From assembly GCF_000003815.2 (NCBI RefSeq), contig NC_049980.1, forward strand, positions 1-40,806: a DNA stretch of 40,806 bases. The letters are read 5' to 3'. Source of the DNA: Branchiostoma floridae (lineage: Eukaryota; Chordata; Leptocardii; Amphioxiformes; Branchiostomatidae). Below the pieces are notes generated by a model. That model was not told where the DNA came from. It worked only from the letters and a program-made list of their open reading frames with translations, and did no database searches. The translations under genes were made by a program, and so were the position numbers. How positions within the stretch are numbered: position 1 is the first letter of the stretch; every line of letters begins with the position of its first letter. This document shows, one piece after another, positions 28,801 to 39,153 of the stretch.

Positions 28801-31800
28801 AGAACACCAGGACAACCGCTCAGCACTCGTCACCCGACTGGAGAAGCAGGAACCAACCCTTGTGGAACACAAAGACAACCGCCCAGCACCCTTCCCCCGG
28901 ATGGAGGAGCAAGTACCAACCATTTGGGAACACCATGACAACCGCTCAGCACTCGTCACCCAGCTGGATGAGCAAGACCCAACCCTTGTGGAAAACAAAG
29001 ACAACCGCTCAGCCCTCGTCACCCGAATGGAGGAGCAAGCACCAAGCCTTGAGGAACACCAGGTCAACCGCTCAGCACTCGTCACCCGACTGGGGGATCG
29101 AGTACCAACGCCTGAGAAACACCACGACAATCACTCAACACTTGTCAGCCGTGAGGGCCTAGTGTCGATCTTGGAAGAGGAACACAGCAACGCACGTTCA
29201 GCGCAGTTTATCCGCCTACAGGAACAGGTATCGACCCTCGCAGAACATCTCGGCAACTATTCAGCACTTGTTTACCGTCTGGAGGAACAATTGTCTAATC
29301 TTGAGGAACGCCACGACAACAACACTGCACTGGTCAACCGTCTGGAAGGCCAAGTATTATTCCTCAAGAAACGTCATTACAACCGTTCTGCACTCGACAG
29401 CCGTCTGGAGGAGAGCCCAGTCTTGACCCTTAATGAACACCTTGAAACGCTTTCAGCAATGATCACCAATCTAAATGACCAGGTGTCGAGTCTTAACAAC
29501 GAACAGATCAGCAACCGCTTGAGTCTGGTTAGCCTACTAGAAGGCAAAGTGTCGACCCTTCCGGAACGCCAAGACAATAGTTCAGCATTGATCCGCCGTA
29601 TAGAGGGCCGAGTGTTTACCCTTGAGGAACATGTCAAGAACCGTTCAGCAGTGATAGATCGTCTAAAGGACCAAGTATCGACCATCGAAGAACGGGTCGA
29701 CAACTGTGCAGCACTTGTCAGCCGACTTGTTGAGCACCTACCACCCCGTGAGGAACAAAATCACAACCGCTCAACGCTAACCAGTAGTCTGGAGAAGCAA
29801 GTAACCACCCACGGAGGACACCTCAAGACCCACTCAACACTGATCAGCCGTCTGAAAGACCAAGTTTTGACCCTGGAGAAAATGCAGAACGATCGTTTAT
29901 CACTGTTCAACAGACTGGATGGCCAAATGTCGATAATGGTGGAACACAGCAACAACCACACGGCACAGGGCATCCGTTTGGAAAAACAAATGTCGGCCCT
30001 TGAAGAACATATAGGCACCTACTCAGCACTGGTCAGTCGTCAAGAGGACAAATTATTTCGTCTTGAAGAACGCCACGATAACCACTCTGTGCTGGTCAGT
30101 CATCTGGAGGGTCAAGTATTGACCCTCAAGGAAAGTCATGACAACAGTTCTACACTGTTCAGCCGTCTGGAGGACCAAGTGTCAACTCTTGCGGAACGCC
30201 AGGACAACCACTCAGACCTAATAGGTCGTCTGATGAACCTATTCTTGACCCTGGAAGAGCAACTTGATTACCCACCAGCACTGGAGAAACACCATGACAA
30301 CTGTTCTGCAGTGGTGAGCAGCCTAGAGAACCAAGTGTCGACCATCGAAGAACGCCAGGACAATCGTTCAGCTTTGTTCAGCCTTCTGGAAGAACAGGTA
30401 TTGACATTACAAAAATACGAGGAGAAGCATCCAGCTATGGTCAGCCGTGTCGAGGGCCAAGTATGGACCCTGGAGGAACGCCACAACAATCGGTCAGCAT
30501 TGATCAGCCGTCTGGAGCACCAAGTGTTGACCTTTGAGGAACACCTCAAGAAGTGGTCAGCACTGGTCAGCAGTCTGAAGGGTCAAGTATCGAACCCTGA
30601 AGAATGGATCAAAACCTGCTTAAGTCTGGACAGCCGTCTTGAAAGCCGAGTATCCACCCTGGAGGAACACCACGTCAATCTCTCAGCATTGGTCAGCCGT
30701 CTGGAGGGCCAAATATCGACCTTTGAAAAACACCTCAAGAAGTGCTCTGCATCGGTCAGTAGTCTGAAGGATCAAGTATTGACCCTTGAAGAATGGATCG
30801 ACAACCGCTTAAGTCTGGTGAGCCGTCTCGAGGGCCAAATGTCGACCCTGCAGAAACGCCACGATAATCGCTCAGCAAAAGTCAGCCATCTGAAGGGCCA
30901 AGTATTAGCCCTTGAAGAACACCACAAGAAGCATTCATCAGTAATACACCATCTGAAGGACCGAGTATCGACCCTTGAGGAACGGATCGAAAACCACCTA
31001 AGTCTGGACAGCAGTCTCGATGCCAAAGTGTCGACTCCTAAAGAACGCCATGATAACCGCCTAGCACTGGCCCACCGGAACCTTGAAGCACGTCTCGACA
31101 ACCTCTCAAGACTGCTCAGCCGTCTGGAAGACCATGTATCATCCCTTGAAGAACGTCTGGACAGTCGCTCAACGCTAACCAGCCGTCTGAAGGGCCAAGT
31201 GTCGACCCCTGAGGATCAAGCGACCCAAATTGGAACCAGCCGACCTCACCTTCAGGTGGACGCAGAGGTAGATCAACCGACACACCGGAAAACTGATTCA
31301 CTAGGTTGGTCCTGTAATTAATGGCAACATATTGTAGTTATAAAATTGGCGTACCTGAATATCTATGATTAACCGTCTTGATCATTATGTTACAATTTTT
31401 AAACTCTACATCTGTACACAAAATAGCAAGATTTCAATCAGAGCTCATGATCACCAACTCTTTACTCAGCCGAGACGGGGGTCGATATCGACTTCCAAGC
31501 ACCTTTGACCCCTTGCTGACGTCACACTTCCGGTCTGTGTCATTTCAGCTTGATAAAGATCAAAGGACTGATCGAAAGCTTGTTGAAAATTGCTTTATTT
31601 TGTGTACGGATATAGAGTTTAAAATTGTAACATAATGTTAACTACCGCCACAGATGAACTTACATTTACGTCTTGATAATCTTGGGGCGTCCAGATTCTT
31701 TTAAAATACTTTTAAAGCATTTGCATTGTTCTGACGTCAAATGTTAAGATATACAACAAAGTTTGTACATCCTGCCATTTTGCCCGGAGGTCTGCCTGTC

Positions 31801-34800
31801 CGGGGTCAATGACCTCAATATGAGTCACCGACACATACAGTATATGCAACGCAATTTTTTGTTTAAATAAAGGCGTATTAGATGGATACATTATGCAAAT
31901 AACTGCCTTGTTTTTATCATCAAGAAAATAAAAACAAGAATTTTACAAAATCTTTAACATGCTTTACGAAGATATGGGGTCTCTGAACGCTTGTTCTGCT
32001 TTCGAATTCAAAAGCTTTCTAAAAGTGTATCTTTTTCTTGAAATGTTCCTTGTAGAAAGGTGTAGCGTCGGGCCGTCTGGGGTGGGAAACCTCGACGCCA
32101 CGATTACCGCATCTACCATTCATCCGCATTGTTCTACAGAGCAAGCGCCTTTAAACCCAGTCGGTGGGTATGCGAAAGGATGGTGCCCCAACAATTTGCA
32201 CATGGATTGGCACAGGGATTGGCTTCAGGTACAGTTATGTACTTGCCACTGCTACTAACTGATTCTAACCTTGCTAATACAATATTTCACATTGTCGTCT
32301 CTTGTTTCAACGTCACTGGCCAGGTGTGTATTTTGGTTCGTTTGTCATTTTTCATCACTCAACTTCCGTCACATATTTATTACAAGTCTACGTTAATGGT
32401 AGACTTGTTAATGGTTGAATTTAATTTGTATACTTTTGTATTGTAGTCATCTCTGTCGCTTAGGTTCATTTTGCGTAGACAAGTGTCATAGTCTATATAG
32501 ACTGACTGACACAGACGTCAATGGTCTGATTGTTTTTTTCTGATAGGTTGATCTGAATACAATGGCCAGGGTAGCAGGTGTAGTTACACAAGGAAGGGCT
32601 GACTACGACCAATGGGTGACCAGCTACAAACTCACCTTGAGTTCCGATGGCAACATCTGGGACACATACTCCGAACATGGACAGGAAAAGGTTGTACTTG
32701 TAGGCAAACGTTATCTTATAGCCGTATTTGTGTTCTATCCTTTCGCCGAGCTGTATGCTTGTTTTTTTCGCGATGGATGTTTGTAGGGTATTGCTGTTTA
32801 CAAGAAAGGTGATCTGTTATGACGAGTGACCTATTACAAATGCGAGATTTGGGGAATTCTTGTCAAACGGTCGCAAACTATGCTAAGACGTCGCCAAAGA
32901 GGCACCAAGCCACACAACGCCTGAAGAATAAGCCATTAGCTTGATTGGTTTCTATATCTTCATATACATATTTTTTCGTTTCTGCAAACACCCCGTTAGG
33001 ACCCTGGTTCTAAAATGTATTCCCAGCATGAAGGCGGTATAATGAGTAAGCCAGTGTCTGACATGCATTTTTTTCATTAATTTTAAGTGATTAATACATT
33101 AAATGTATGACATTGATACAAACAAGAAAACTTTGCATTCTTATCTTTTAAAATCCGCTTGTAATCATTGTTAAATTAATTGAGAACATTGTCATTAATC
33201 TATATAATACTTTTGTCCTTACTAGGTGCTTCTAGGCAATACTGACAGGAACTCAGAAGTTCGGCACCTTCTTGTCCCTCCGATCACCGCAAGGTTTGTT
33301 CGTTTCTACCCGGTGACGTGGTACTCATACCCCAGTATGAGGATGGAGGTTCTCCTGTGTGTGAATGGGAAGACGATGTCAGGTAAGACAAGTTAACGGC
33401 CCGTTTTATTTTAATGGATAATGCATGCAGATTTATGAGTTTTGTTTAAATAAATTGAATCTGAAGTGTGATACTGGAAATGTTAATTACCCCTATCCAG
33501 ACTGGGCTTTTTGGGCATTCCCTGGACGGGGGGGGGGGGGGTGTTGGAGGGGGCTCCTTCTTATTTTCAACAAGGCTTACTGTACGATCACGAAATTTTC
33601 GGTTGGTGATATGCTCGTCAAGTTCTATAATTCCTAAAATTTCTATATCATTATGACGTAATATGATGCAATTATGACGTCATTACTTGATTTTCTTTGG
33701 CTTAAACGGGGAATTCCCATAATATCTGAATATTTCACACAAATAGTTACCAATAAAGGTTTGTTATCAATATATAAGTGCTATAAGAGTTCTGTTGTCA
33801 AAAGCGGACGCAATGACGTCAAAATGACCTCATAAAATGACGTAATCTGTAGTTTGCTGTCCACTATTTTGGATTATCAATCTTAAGATACATCTTTTCA
33901 GCATATAGCACTAAAACCCCATGAAATTGATTGAAAGCGTTCACATGAACGTTTTCTGTAATAAAATACCAAGTAGTGATGAAATTCGACTGAAAATAAG
34001 CTAGTTATGGTCTCAGAACACAGTATTTATCCGCGACCCCCGTCCCCAAAAGTAGTTCGGGTTAAAATAGTGCACCGCAGTACTTGCAAAGGCCGTAGTT
34101 ATTCTTCCGTGTACAACAGCGAGGTGGAAACTGTGGTGAATGGTAGAGGAATATATCGTTGTTGATACGGTATAAGTTGGATTACGTTGCTCCTTCGGCC
34201 AGCGGGAATTTGCGCCTTGATACTGTTACCGGCACTTCCTGTTCTTCTTCTGCAGTTCCATGACCTCCGCTGGGGGTCAAATCAAAGTGTCTTTTATAGA
34301 AAAACGAGCAGGCAAATCTATGCTCATTTTCAGATATGTTGTAGGTCGTACCCTCGACTCGTCGAACCACCTCACTTTGGGGTCCTTAACCATGTAAATC
34401 CCCATAGGCGAAAAACTGTCTTCTGAGACCTTATACTGATCTTGTCATAATGATATTGTCGGCCATCTTGGATTTTGACCAATTACGTCATCTCATTAGC
34501 ATAAATCATGAATTTTTAATTTTAACAGGTTGTCCCATAGCAGACTACGTTCGTTTTAATGGAATTTGCTACAAGAGCTTTACGGAACCAAAAACTCCAG
34601 ATGAGGCCAGACAGGCTTGTGCCGAAGACGGGGGCATGTTAGCCATGCCGAAGGACAGAGCGACCAACACTTTTCTCGCCAGTCTACAGAAGGACATCGG
34701 AGGTTACTGGCTTGGGCTGACCTACGCCAATCGGGACGGTCAGTGGGCATTTGAGGACGGTCAAGCCCTGACGTCATCTGGCTACTCCAACTGGCGGCAT

Positions 34801-36215
34801 GGAAGTCCACATGGTCGTAGTGGCTGTGTCGGATTTTGGTCGACTTTGTCTTCATGGGCCGAAAAATACTGCCTACACGGCAGGGGATTCATCTGCCAGC
34901 TAAATGAAGGTGCGTACCTTTTGATTATTACAGATACAAATGTCGATTAATGAGTTCGGAGAATCATGAAAAATAAGGTGCACAACTGTTTTTCATCCTT
35001 ATATAGTATGACGTAGTCTGGCAAACTTTAAATGATTATCATTATTTCTTTACAGGTCAACCCAGTACTATACCTTTGACCAGTACTCTAGCTCCCACAA
35101 CAAAGCAAACAATAACCACTCCTCCGCGTAAGTAAGATGTTGTTCAAACGAAAGTTGTTTAGAATTTACAAGACAAGTTCAACAGTTAGGTTCCTGTCGT
35201 ATAATGTAATTAATTAACACTTTTGATTAAAATTAACAATTTTGTCTTCAATATATTTGCCTATGACATTTCAATTTTTGTATTAATCGACCAACGGGAG
35301 CCTATACCCCCCCTCCCCCCGTCCAATCGAAGACCATGCTAGTACAGCTTTGCATATTTTTCACATTGTCAGCTTTAGGCCCTATTGCTTAAGGACAACC
35401 AGGGGGATATACATGTATGTAACTTTTTACAAAGTGTATAACAAAAATGTGAAATAAAAACATTAAAAAATCTTTAAAAATTAATTACTAAAGATGACAG
35501 AATGTGAGTCACTTTCAAAATGTTCATCAATATTCATGAACCACAATTTCTTAAGCATGCGTTCTCGGGAATGCCAATGAGCTTAATATACTCATGAGCT
35601 TCCTAATATCTAATTTTGGCACTGCATGGGTGTTTGTTACGGACTTCCAATCAAAGGAGATAGTTGATGAAGAATAAAAGATTCAAACGTGACACAAGGG
35701 ACACACGGGTTAGTGACTGTCTTTCTTCAACAGGTTGTCCGAAAACAGACTACGTTCGTTTTAACGGAGTTTGCTACAAGAGCTTTGCGGCGAGGAGGAG
35801 TTGGAATATGGCCAGACATGCTTGTGCCGCAGACGGGGGGATGTTAGCACTGCCGAAGGACAGCGCCACCAACAATTTCCTCGACAGTCTATCACCAAAG
35901 ATCATGTGGGGTCGCTGGCTCGGACTGACCGACGTCGATCGAGACGGTCAGTGGGTATTTGAGGACGGTCAAGCATTGAAGCCATCCGACTATTCCAACT
36001 GGCACCCTGGTTTCCCAAAGGGTTACGGTTTCTGTGCTGGATTTTTTGCCTTGCCGCCAGGCAAGGCTTTACGCCAGGTCTTTTCCATGGATCAATGGAC
36101 GGACCTGTTAACCTTGCTCTTCCAAAGACCCTTTCAAAGGCCCTTCCAAATCGCCTTTCTCATGGACAAGTTTGACGGCTTAGGCAGACAATGGTACATC
36201 CTCGTTGAATTTTAA
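25654..36215 (+). CDS. Lectin gene B: paralogue of A, truncated after second CTLD
   Basis: Nine exons join in frame to 4950 nt (1649 residues): 25654-25852, 27057-27220, 28127-31304, 32056-32228, 32547-32690, 33226-33382, 34529-34909, 35056-35127, 35734-36215. Same plan as gene A: cytoplasmic tail with NPTY, membrane helix, coiled-coil stalk (about 1059 residues, some five repeat units longer), F5/8C (about 1181-1338), CTLD 1 (about 1339-1465) and Thr-rich linker. CTLD 2 then breaks off after its fourth Cys and continues as about 56 unrelated residues to TAA. The Cys/Trp C-terminal module is absent. No frameshift or stop interrupts the rest, so the gene may still be expressed; alternatively it is an early-stage pseudogene. 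Role inferred as for gene A. Confidence 0.85.
25853..27056. other. Intron 1 of gene B
   Basis: 26040-26290 matches gene A intron 1. 26300-26830 has no match there and contains a C-homopolymer (about 19 C near 26437-26455) flanked by GC-rich inverted words (CCCTCCCCCC / GGGGAGGG), so it may be an inserted element. The 150 bp before exon 2 are conserved with gene A. Confidence 0.5.
27057..27220 (+). CDS. Gene B exon 2: juxtamembrane region and transmembrane helix
   Basis: 164 nt. Acceptor TTTTGCAG, donor GTAAGC. DFDEDEKG acidic patch, then VVKTTVVLATLITSVTLILL helix and STPHPDFDT. Confidence 0.88.
27258..27931. mobile_element. PIF/Harbinger-like MITE in gene B intron 2
   Basis: Inverted ends AGCCCCGGTCACAAAGCGCG and its reverse complement CGCGCTTTGTGACCGGGGCT, extending inward to GTACGA. 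Flanked by TAA (27255-27257 and 27932-27934). Gene A at the corresponding place (about 9440-9455) has a single (C/T)AA and no element, a natural empty site. A 3-bp TWA target duplication points to PIF/Harbinger. No transposase. Confidence 0.88.
28127..31304 (+). CDS. Gene B exon 3: 21-residue-repeat coiled-coil stalk
   Basis: 3178 nt, about 1059 residues and about 50 units of the 21-residue repeat. The N-terminal third (about 28400-29100) is much more regular than in gene A, with units such as NRSALVTRLEEQATALGEHQ, two of them almost perfect 63-bp copies in a row (phase points 28721 and 28784), indicating recent unit gain. The stretch about 29314-30410 is almost identical to gene A 10497-11593 without indels. 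N-x-S/T sequons recur every 21 residues at the same heptad position. Ends with the SRPHLQVDAEVDQPTH linker. Confidence 0.9.
31382..31637. repeat. Inverted-repeat element in intron 3 of gene B
   Basis: Ends TCATTATGTTACAATTTTTA and the inverse AATTGTAACATAATG, arms about 43 bp, inner ATCGAAAG. Same element and site as 12551-12794. Confidence 0.7.
32056..32228 (+). CDS. Gene B exon 4: F5/8C domain, part 1
   Basis: Acceptor CCTTGTAG, donor GTACAG. ERCSVGPSGVGNLDATITAS start and RDWLQ end. Six codons shorter than in gene A, within the loop after STxQAPLNP. Confidence 0.9.
32547..32690 (+). CDS. Gene B exon 5: F5/8C domain, part 2
   Basis: Acceptor TTTTCTGATAG, donor GTTGTA. VDLNTMARVAGVVTQGRADY core; 144 nt as in gene A. 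Confidence 0.92.
33226..33382 (+). CDS. Gene B exon 6: F5/8C domain, part 3
   Basis: Acceptor CTTACTAG, donor GTAAGA. VLLGNTDRNSEVRHLLVPPI and ARFVRFYPVTWYSYPSMRME, VLLC. 157 nt as in gene A. Confidence 0.92.
33490..34061. mobile_element. piggyBac-like MITE, degenerate copy 2 (reversed)
   Basis: It begins CCCCTATCCAGACTGGGCTT with a TTTTGGGCAT..CCCTGGAC(G)n continuation that matches the right end of 21699-22643 read in reverse, and ends near GTTCGGG next to TTAA (34062-34065). Two perfect TGACGTCA palindromes (33675, 33814) lie inside. It is shorter (about 570 against 945 bp) and diverged, and sits in gene B intron 6, which gene A has without it. Confidence 0.65.
34066..34528. other. Rest of gene B intron 6
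   Basis: No counterpart in the 289-bp gene A intron, so probably more inserted sequence. Short opposing frames at 34182-34426 show no domain. Confidence 0.4.
34529..34909 (+). CDS. Gene B exon 7: C-type lectin domain 1
   Basis: Acceptor TTTTAACAG, donor GTGCGT. Complete CTLD: CPIADYVRFNGICYKSF, GGMLAMPKDRATNTFLASL, YWLGLTYANRD, SNWRHGSPHGRSGCVGFW, WAEKYC and RGFICQL. Six Cys; GSPH and WAE replace the sugar-binding triplets. Confidence 0.93.
35056..35127 (+). CDS. Gene B exon 8: Thr-rich linker
   Basis: 72 nt encoding QPSTIPLTSTLAPTTKQTIT and TPP. Six codons longer than the gene A linkers. Donor GTAAGT. Confidence 0.82.
35734..36215 (+). CDS. Gene B exon 9: truncated CTLD 2 with novel tail
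   Basis: Acceptor CTTCAACAG. The CTLD starts normally (CPKTDYVRFNGVCYKSF, GGMLALPKDSATNNFLDSL, WLGLTDVDRD, SNWHPGFPKGYGFCAGF). Similarity to gene A stops at about 36045, right at a perfect hairpin GCCTTGCC-GCCA-GGCAAGGC (36048-36067). The frame then continues for about 56 residues (LPPGKALRQVF..., two RPFQ units) to TAA at 36213. The last two Cys of the lectin fold are lost, so the domain should not fold normally. The tail is rich in Phe and Leu and I recognise nothing in it. Confidence 0.8.
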
Positions 36216-38625
36216 ACCGTCCGTTTTACGTATTTGTTTCTGTTTGCGGTCGGTTCTAAAAGCATTTAATATTTGGTTACATTTAATGAATGAAGCGTTT
36301 GTATGGTAAAATTCTAAATTCATTTTGAGTGGCATGAAATCAAGTGTATTATCTCGCAAAAAAAATGCATTAGCTATTCATAAAGATGAAATTATTCTCG
36401 AATCAGGCTAATAAATTGTATGTGAATATATAAGTAGCCATGACGTCATCAAAACGTTGCAGATCGCATGGGAGACCTTCCGAGACCGCAGCAAAACGCT
36501 AACGTGAGTTTAGGAGAGCGCCAGCACAAAACGTCACACGAGAAGTCGCAATAGATAATATTTAGGATCATTTTTTTTATATTTCAAACATCAACCCTAG
36601 CCCTGCGGCAAGCAATAAGTGTTTGTTTGCAATGCATATTCTATATGCGCCGCATTTCAGAACGCATGCCTAAGAAACTCCGGTGTGAGTCCAATTTTGC
36701 ATCAGCAGGTTTGTACGTAGATAAATTTCCTAGTCTTTATAACATCATTTCTTTCAAAGTTATCGCTAATTCAGAAATAAAATGTAACGCCTTGGAATAT
36801 GTAAGATAATATTCTGGCTAATATAGATGTCAAACTTGTAGTTTTATCGTAGTGATTCCTAAAATAATCATTGTTTTATCAGACTTTGTGAGGCCGTAGC
36901 TAACGGCAAGGAACGTTATTATCCGTGACGGGAGGTTAAACCGTGATTTTCAGAACCCATCTGTCAGTCAAAAACTAGCTCCGGTATGCAAATTCTTTTG
37001 AGTGCTTTACAAAACCAGTTAGGTATACGACTTAAAACCTTGTAAGATTGAGCTCACAAAGATCGCACGCTGCAGCGACAAGTTAATCCATCTTCCGGTA
37101 TGTTTACATCTCGTAATTCAAGCCGTGGGAGGGGGGCAGGTATCGTAATTTCAAGGATTTCTACTTTTCATCCTCACATTACTCCTTCATCATCACAGTA
37201 AATATAGCGAAAAGTTAATAAACTGTCCATTCAAGACAACCAACATGCCTTGAAGAGTCCCTGTTTCAAATACAGTGCAGGCTTTGTTACGTCAATTCTG
37301 CGGCCTTCCGAACATGCGCCATTTTGAAAGTACGTCCCTTCACCCCTATTGTCAAAGTGCTCACATCCAAAGTCAGCAAGACGAATCTTACCGGCGAAAC
37401 CAACTGGCCCCGACATGGGGACGTACCGTAGGGAGTTTGTAGTGTGTTTTGCAGGTATATTTTTGGGGAGCCATTCGCAAAACAACGTATTTACCGCCAT
37501 TTGCTTACCAAACAATGGATGAAAAATTTCATAGAACATCATAACCGTGTAGTGCAACAGCAGAATTGATTTGCCGCTGGTTGATGTGTTTTCGGGCCAA
37601 GTTTTGATCGCGATACCGGCAGTTTACCGACATGCCGATTTGCCATTTAAACCTCGAGTAAGTGGCTGCCGATTGATACAAATTAATGTCGTTGTAAATA
37701 TGAAATCCATTGATAAACAGCCTTGTTATATTATTGTCACGGATTAAAGTTCCACTGGGAATAGAATCCCAAGGGACTTGCTATCAGTTACACTCTCTTT
37801 GAAGTGTTATATTTTCTACAAACCACGCAAAGTGGGAGACCAGCACGTGTACTAAGGGCCGGGGAAACATAGTAAACAGTGCACTAAACAGTTTCCGGAA
37901 TGCGCAAAAGCCCGCTTGTTTATTCATGGTTCAGTGTTGAATATACTCAAATCCGTCGGATTAAGGTTCCTTGCCGTTAGATCAGTTTTCTTTGTGCATA
38001 ATTTGTCGGACAATTTTGTTACCTGGGTGGTATTTCCCTGACATTGTAGGTTAACAAATTATTAACAAGTGTAATAAATGACGCTGGTTTGTCCGGCCGT
38101 GAACATAATTTCATAAACACGAAAAGACGAAGTGAAACAAAACAGCCCCCCTCCCTCTTTTCGGATAATTCTATTTTCACATGATTGAGCACATTCGTGT
38201 CTTACTTTCTTGCTTACCAACTAACGTTTGCCATCTTTAAGTGTCTTCTCATGACTGTTTCTATCGTATTGCCTTCATTTTGGTCCCATTTTTAAAAAAG
38301 ATTTATGCTGTCGGTGGAGAGCAGATCCTCTCTACAACAAATATTGAAGAATGCCATGAAATTGGCTACCCTTTATTCATGTCAAGGTCTATTTAAACCT
38401 CCATTGTCATATGTTTAGAAACCACTAGTATTCTATCAATTAAATATGCATATGCTCTTTCAGTTGGTTTTAATGTTGACACAAGAAATTGTTTTCCTTC
38501 TCTTTCAGTCTTCGATTGCAGATTTCTTCACAGCACAGACCAGACCGTGTTGAAGCCAAAGTGTATATTGAATGAAATACGCCATCAAGTAGACAAAGTC
38601 TAATCACTGCCACTTATTACCAATC
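36216..38625. other. Non-coding region downstream of gene B
   Basis: No confident gene. A TGACGTCA lies at about 36441. The minus-strand frame 37231-37557 (108 residues) contains LADFGCEHFDNRGEGTYFQN in a GC-balanced stretch; it could be a fragment of a repeated element or an old exon, but I cannot assign it. At about 38508-38520 TTCTCTTTCAG precedes TCTTCGATTGCAG, a possible acceptor for a 5' leader of the downstream transposon gene. Confidence 0.35.
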
Positions 38626-39035
38626 CTTGCCATCGTGCAGACTGTGCTTTTGCACTCAATCTTCCAACCCCTGCCACCGTGCAGACTGTGCATTCGCACT
38701 CAATACAACAAGTTCAACCTCTGCCACCGTGCAGACTGTGCATTCGCACTCAATACAACAATAAGTTCAACCCCTGCCACCGTGCAGACTGTGCATTCGC
38801 ACTCAATACAACAACAAGTTCAACCCCTGCCACCGTGCAGACTGTGCATTCGCACTCAATACAACAACAAGTTCAACCCCTGCCACCGTGCAGACTGTGC
38901 ATTCGCACTCAATACAACAACAAGTTCAACCCCTGCCACCGTGCAGACTGTGCATTCGCACTCAATCCAATTACAAGTCCAACCCCTGCCTCTGTGCTCT
39001 CGCACTCACCGTGCAAACTGCACTTACACACATAA
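38626..39035. repeat. 53-bp minisatellite, about 7 units
   Basis: Unit CTGCCACCGTGCAGACTGTG-CATTCGCACTCAATACAACA-ACAAGTTCAACCC. CTGCCACC points at 38671, 38721, 38774, 38827, 38880, 38933 and 38986 give spacings of 50 then five times 53; a shorter first unit starts at about 38626. 53 is not a multiple of 3, so the overlapping open frames of 134 and 118 residues are repeat artefacts. It ends about 120 bp before the transposon open frame. Confidence 0.93.
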
Positions 39036-39153
39036 CTAAATAAGCTTCTGTCATTGAACAGACATCAAACATAAATAACTTGAATACGCACACTCGAAAT
39101 CTACATACATTGTACATTTCTAAAGTATAAGTTACTGATTCAACTTATCCATA

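Noticed and set aside
28063-29130. 355-residue minus-strand frame and 226-residue plus-strand frame at 28482-29162
   Set aside because: Same repeat effect in gene B; both are shadows of the coiled-coil frame. They also fail to hold in gene A over the same length.
37231-37557. 108-residue minus-strand frame as a gene
   Set aside because: Somewhat protein-like in the middle, but no recognisable domain or splice signals; left as a note in the non-coding entry.
38635-39039. Open frames of 134 and 118 residues rich in Cys, His and Thr
   Set aside because: They read the same 53-bp minisatellite in shifting frames; no splice or start support.
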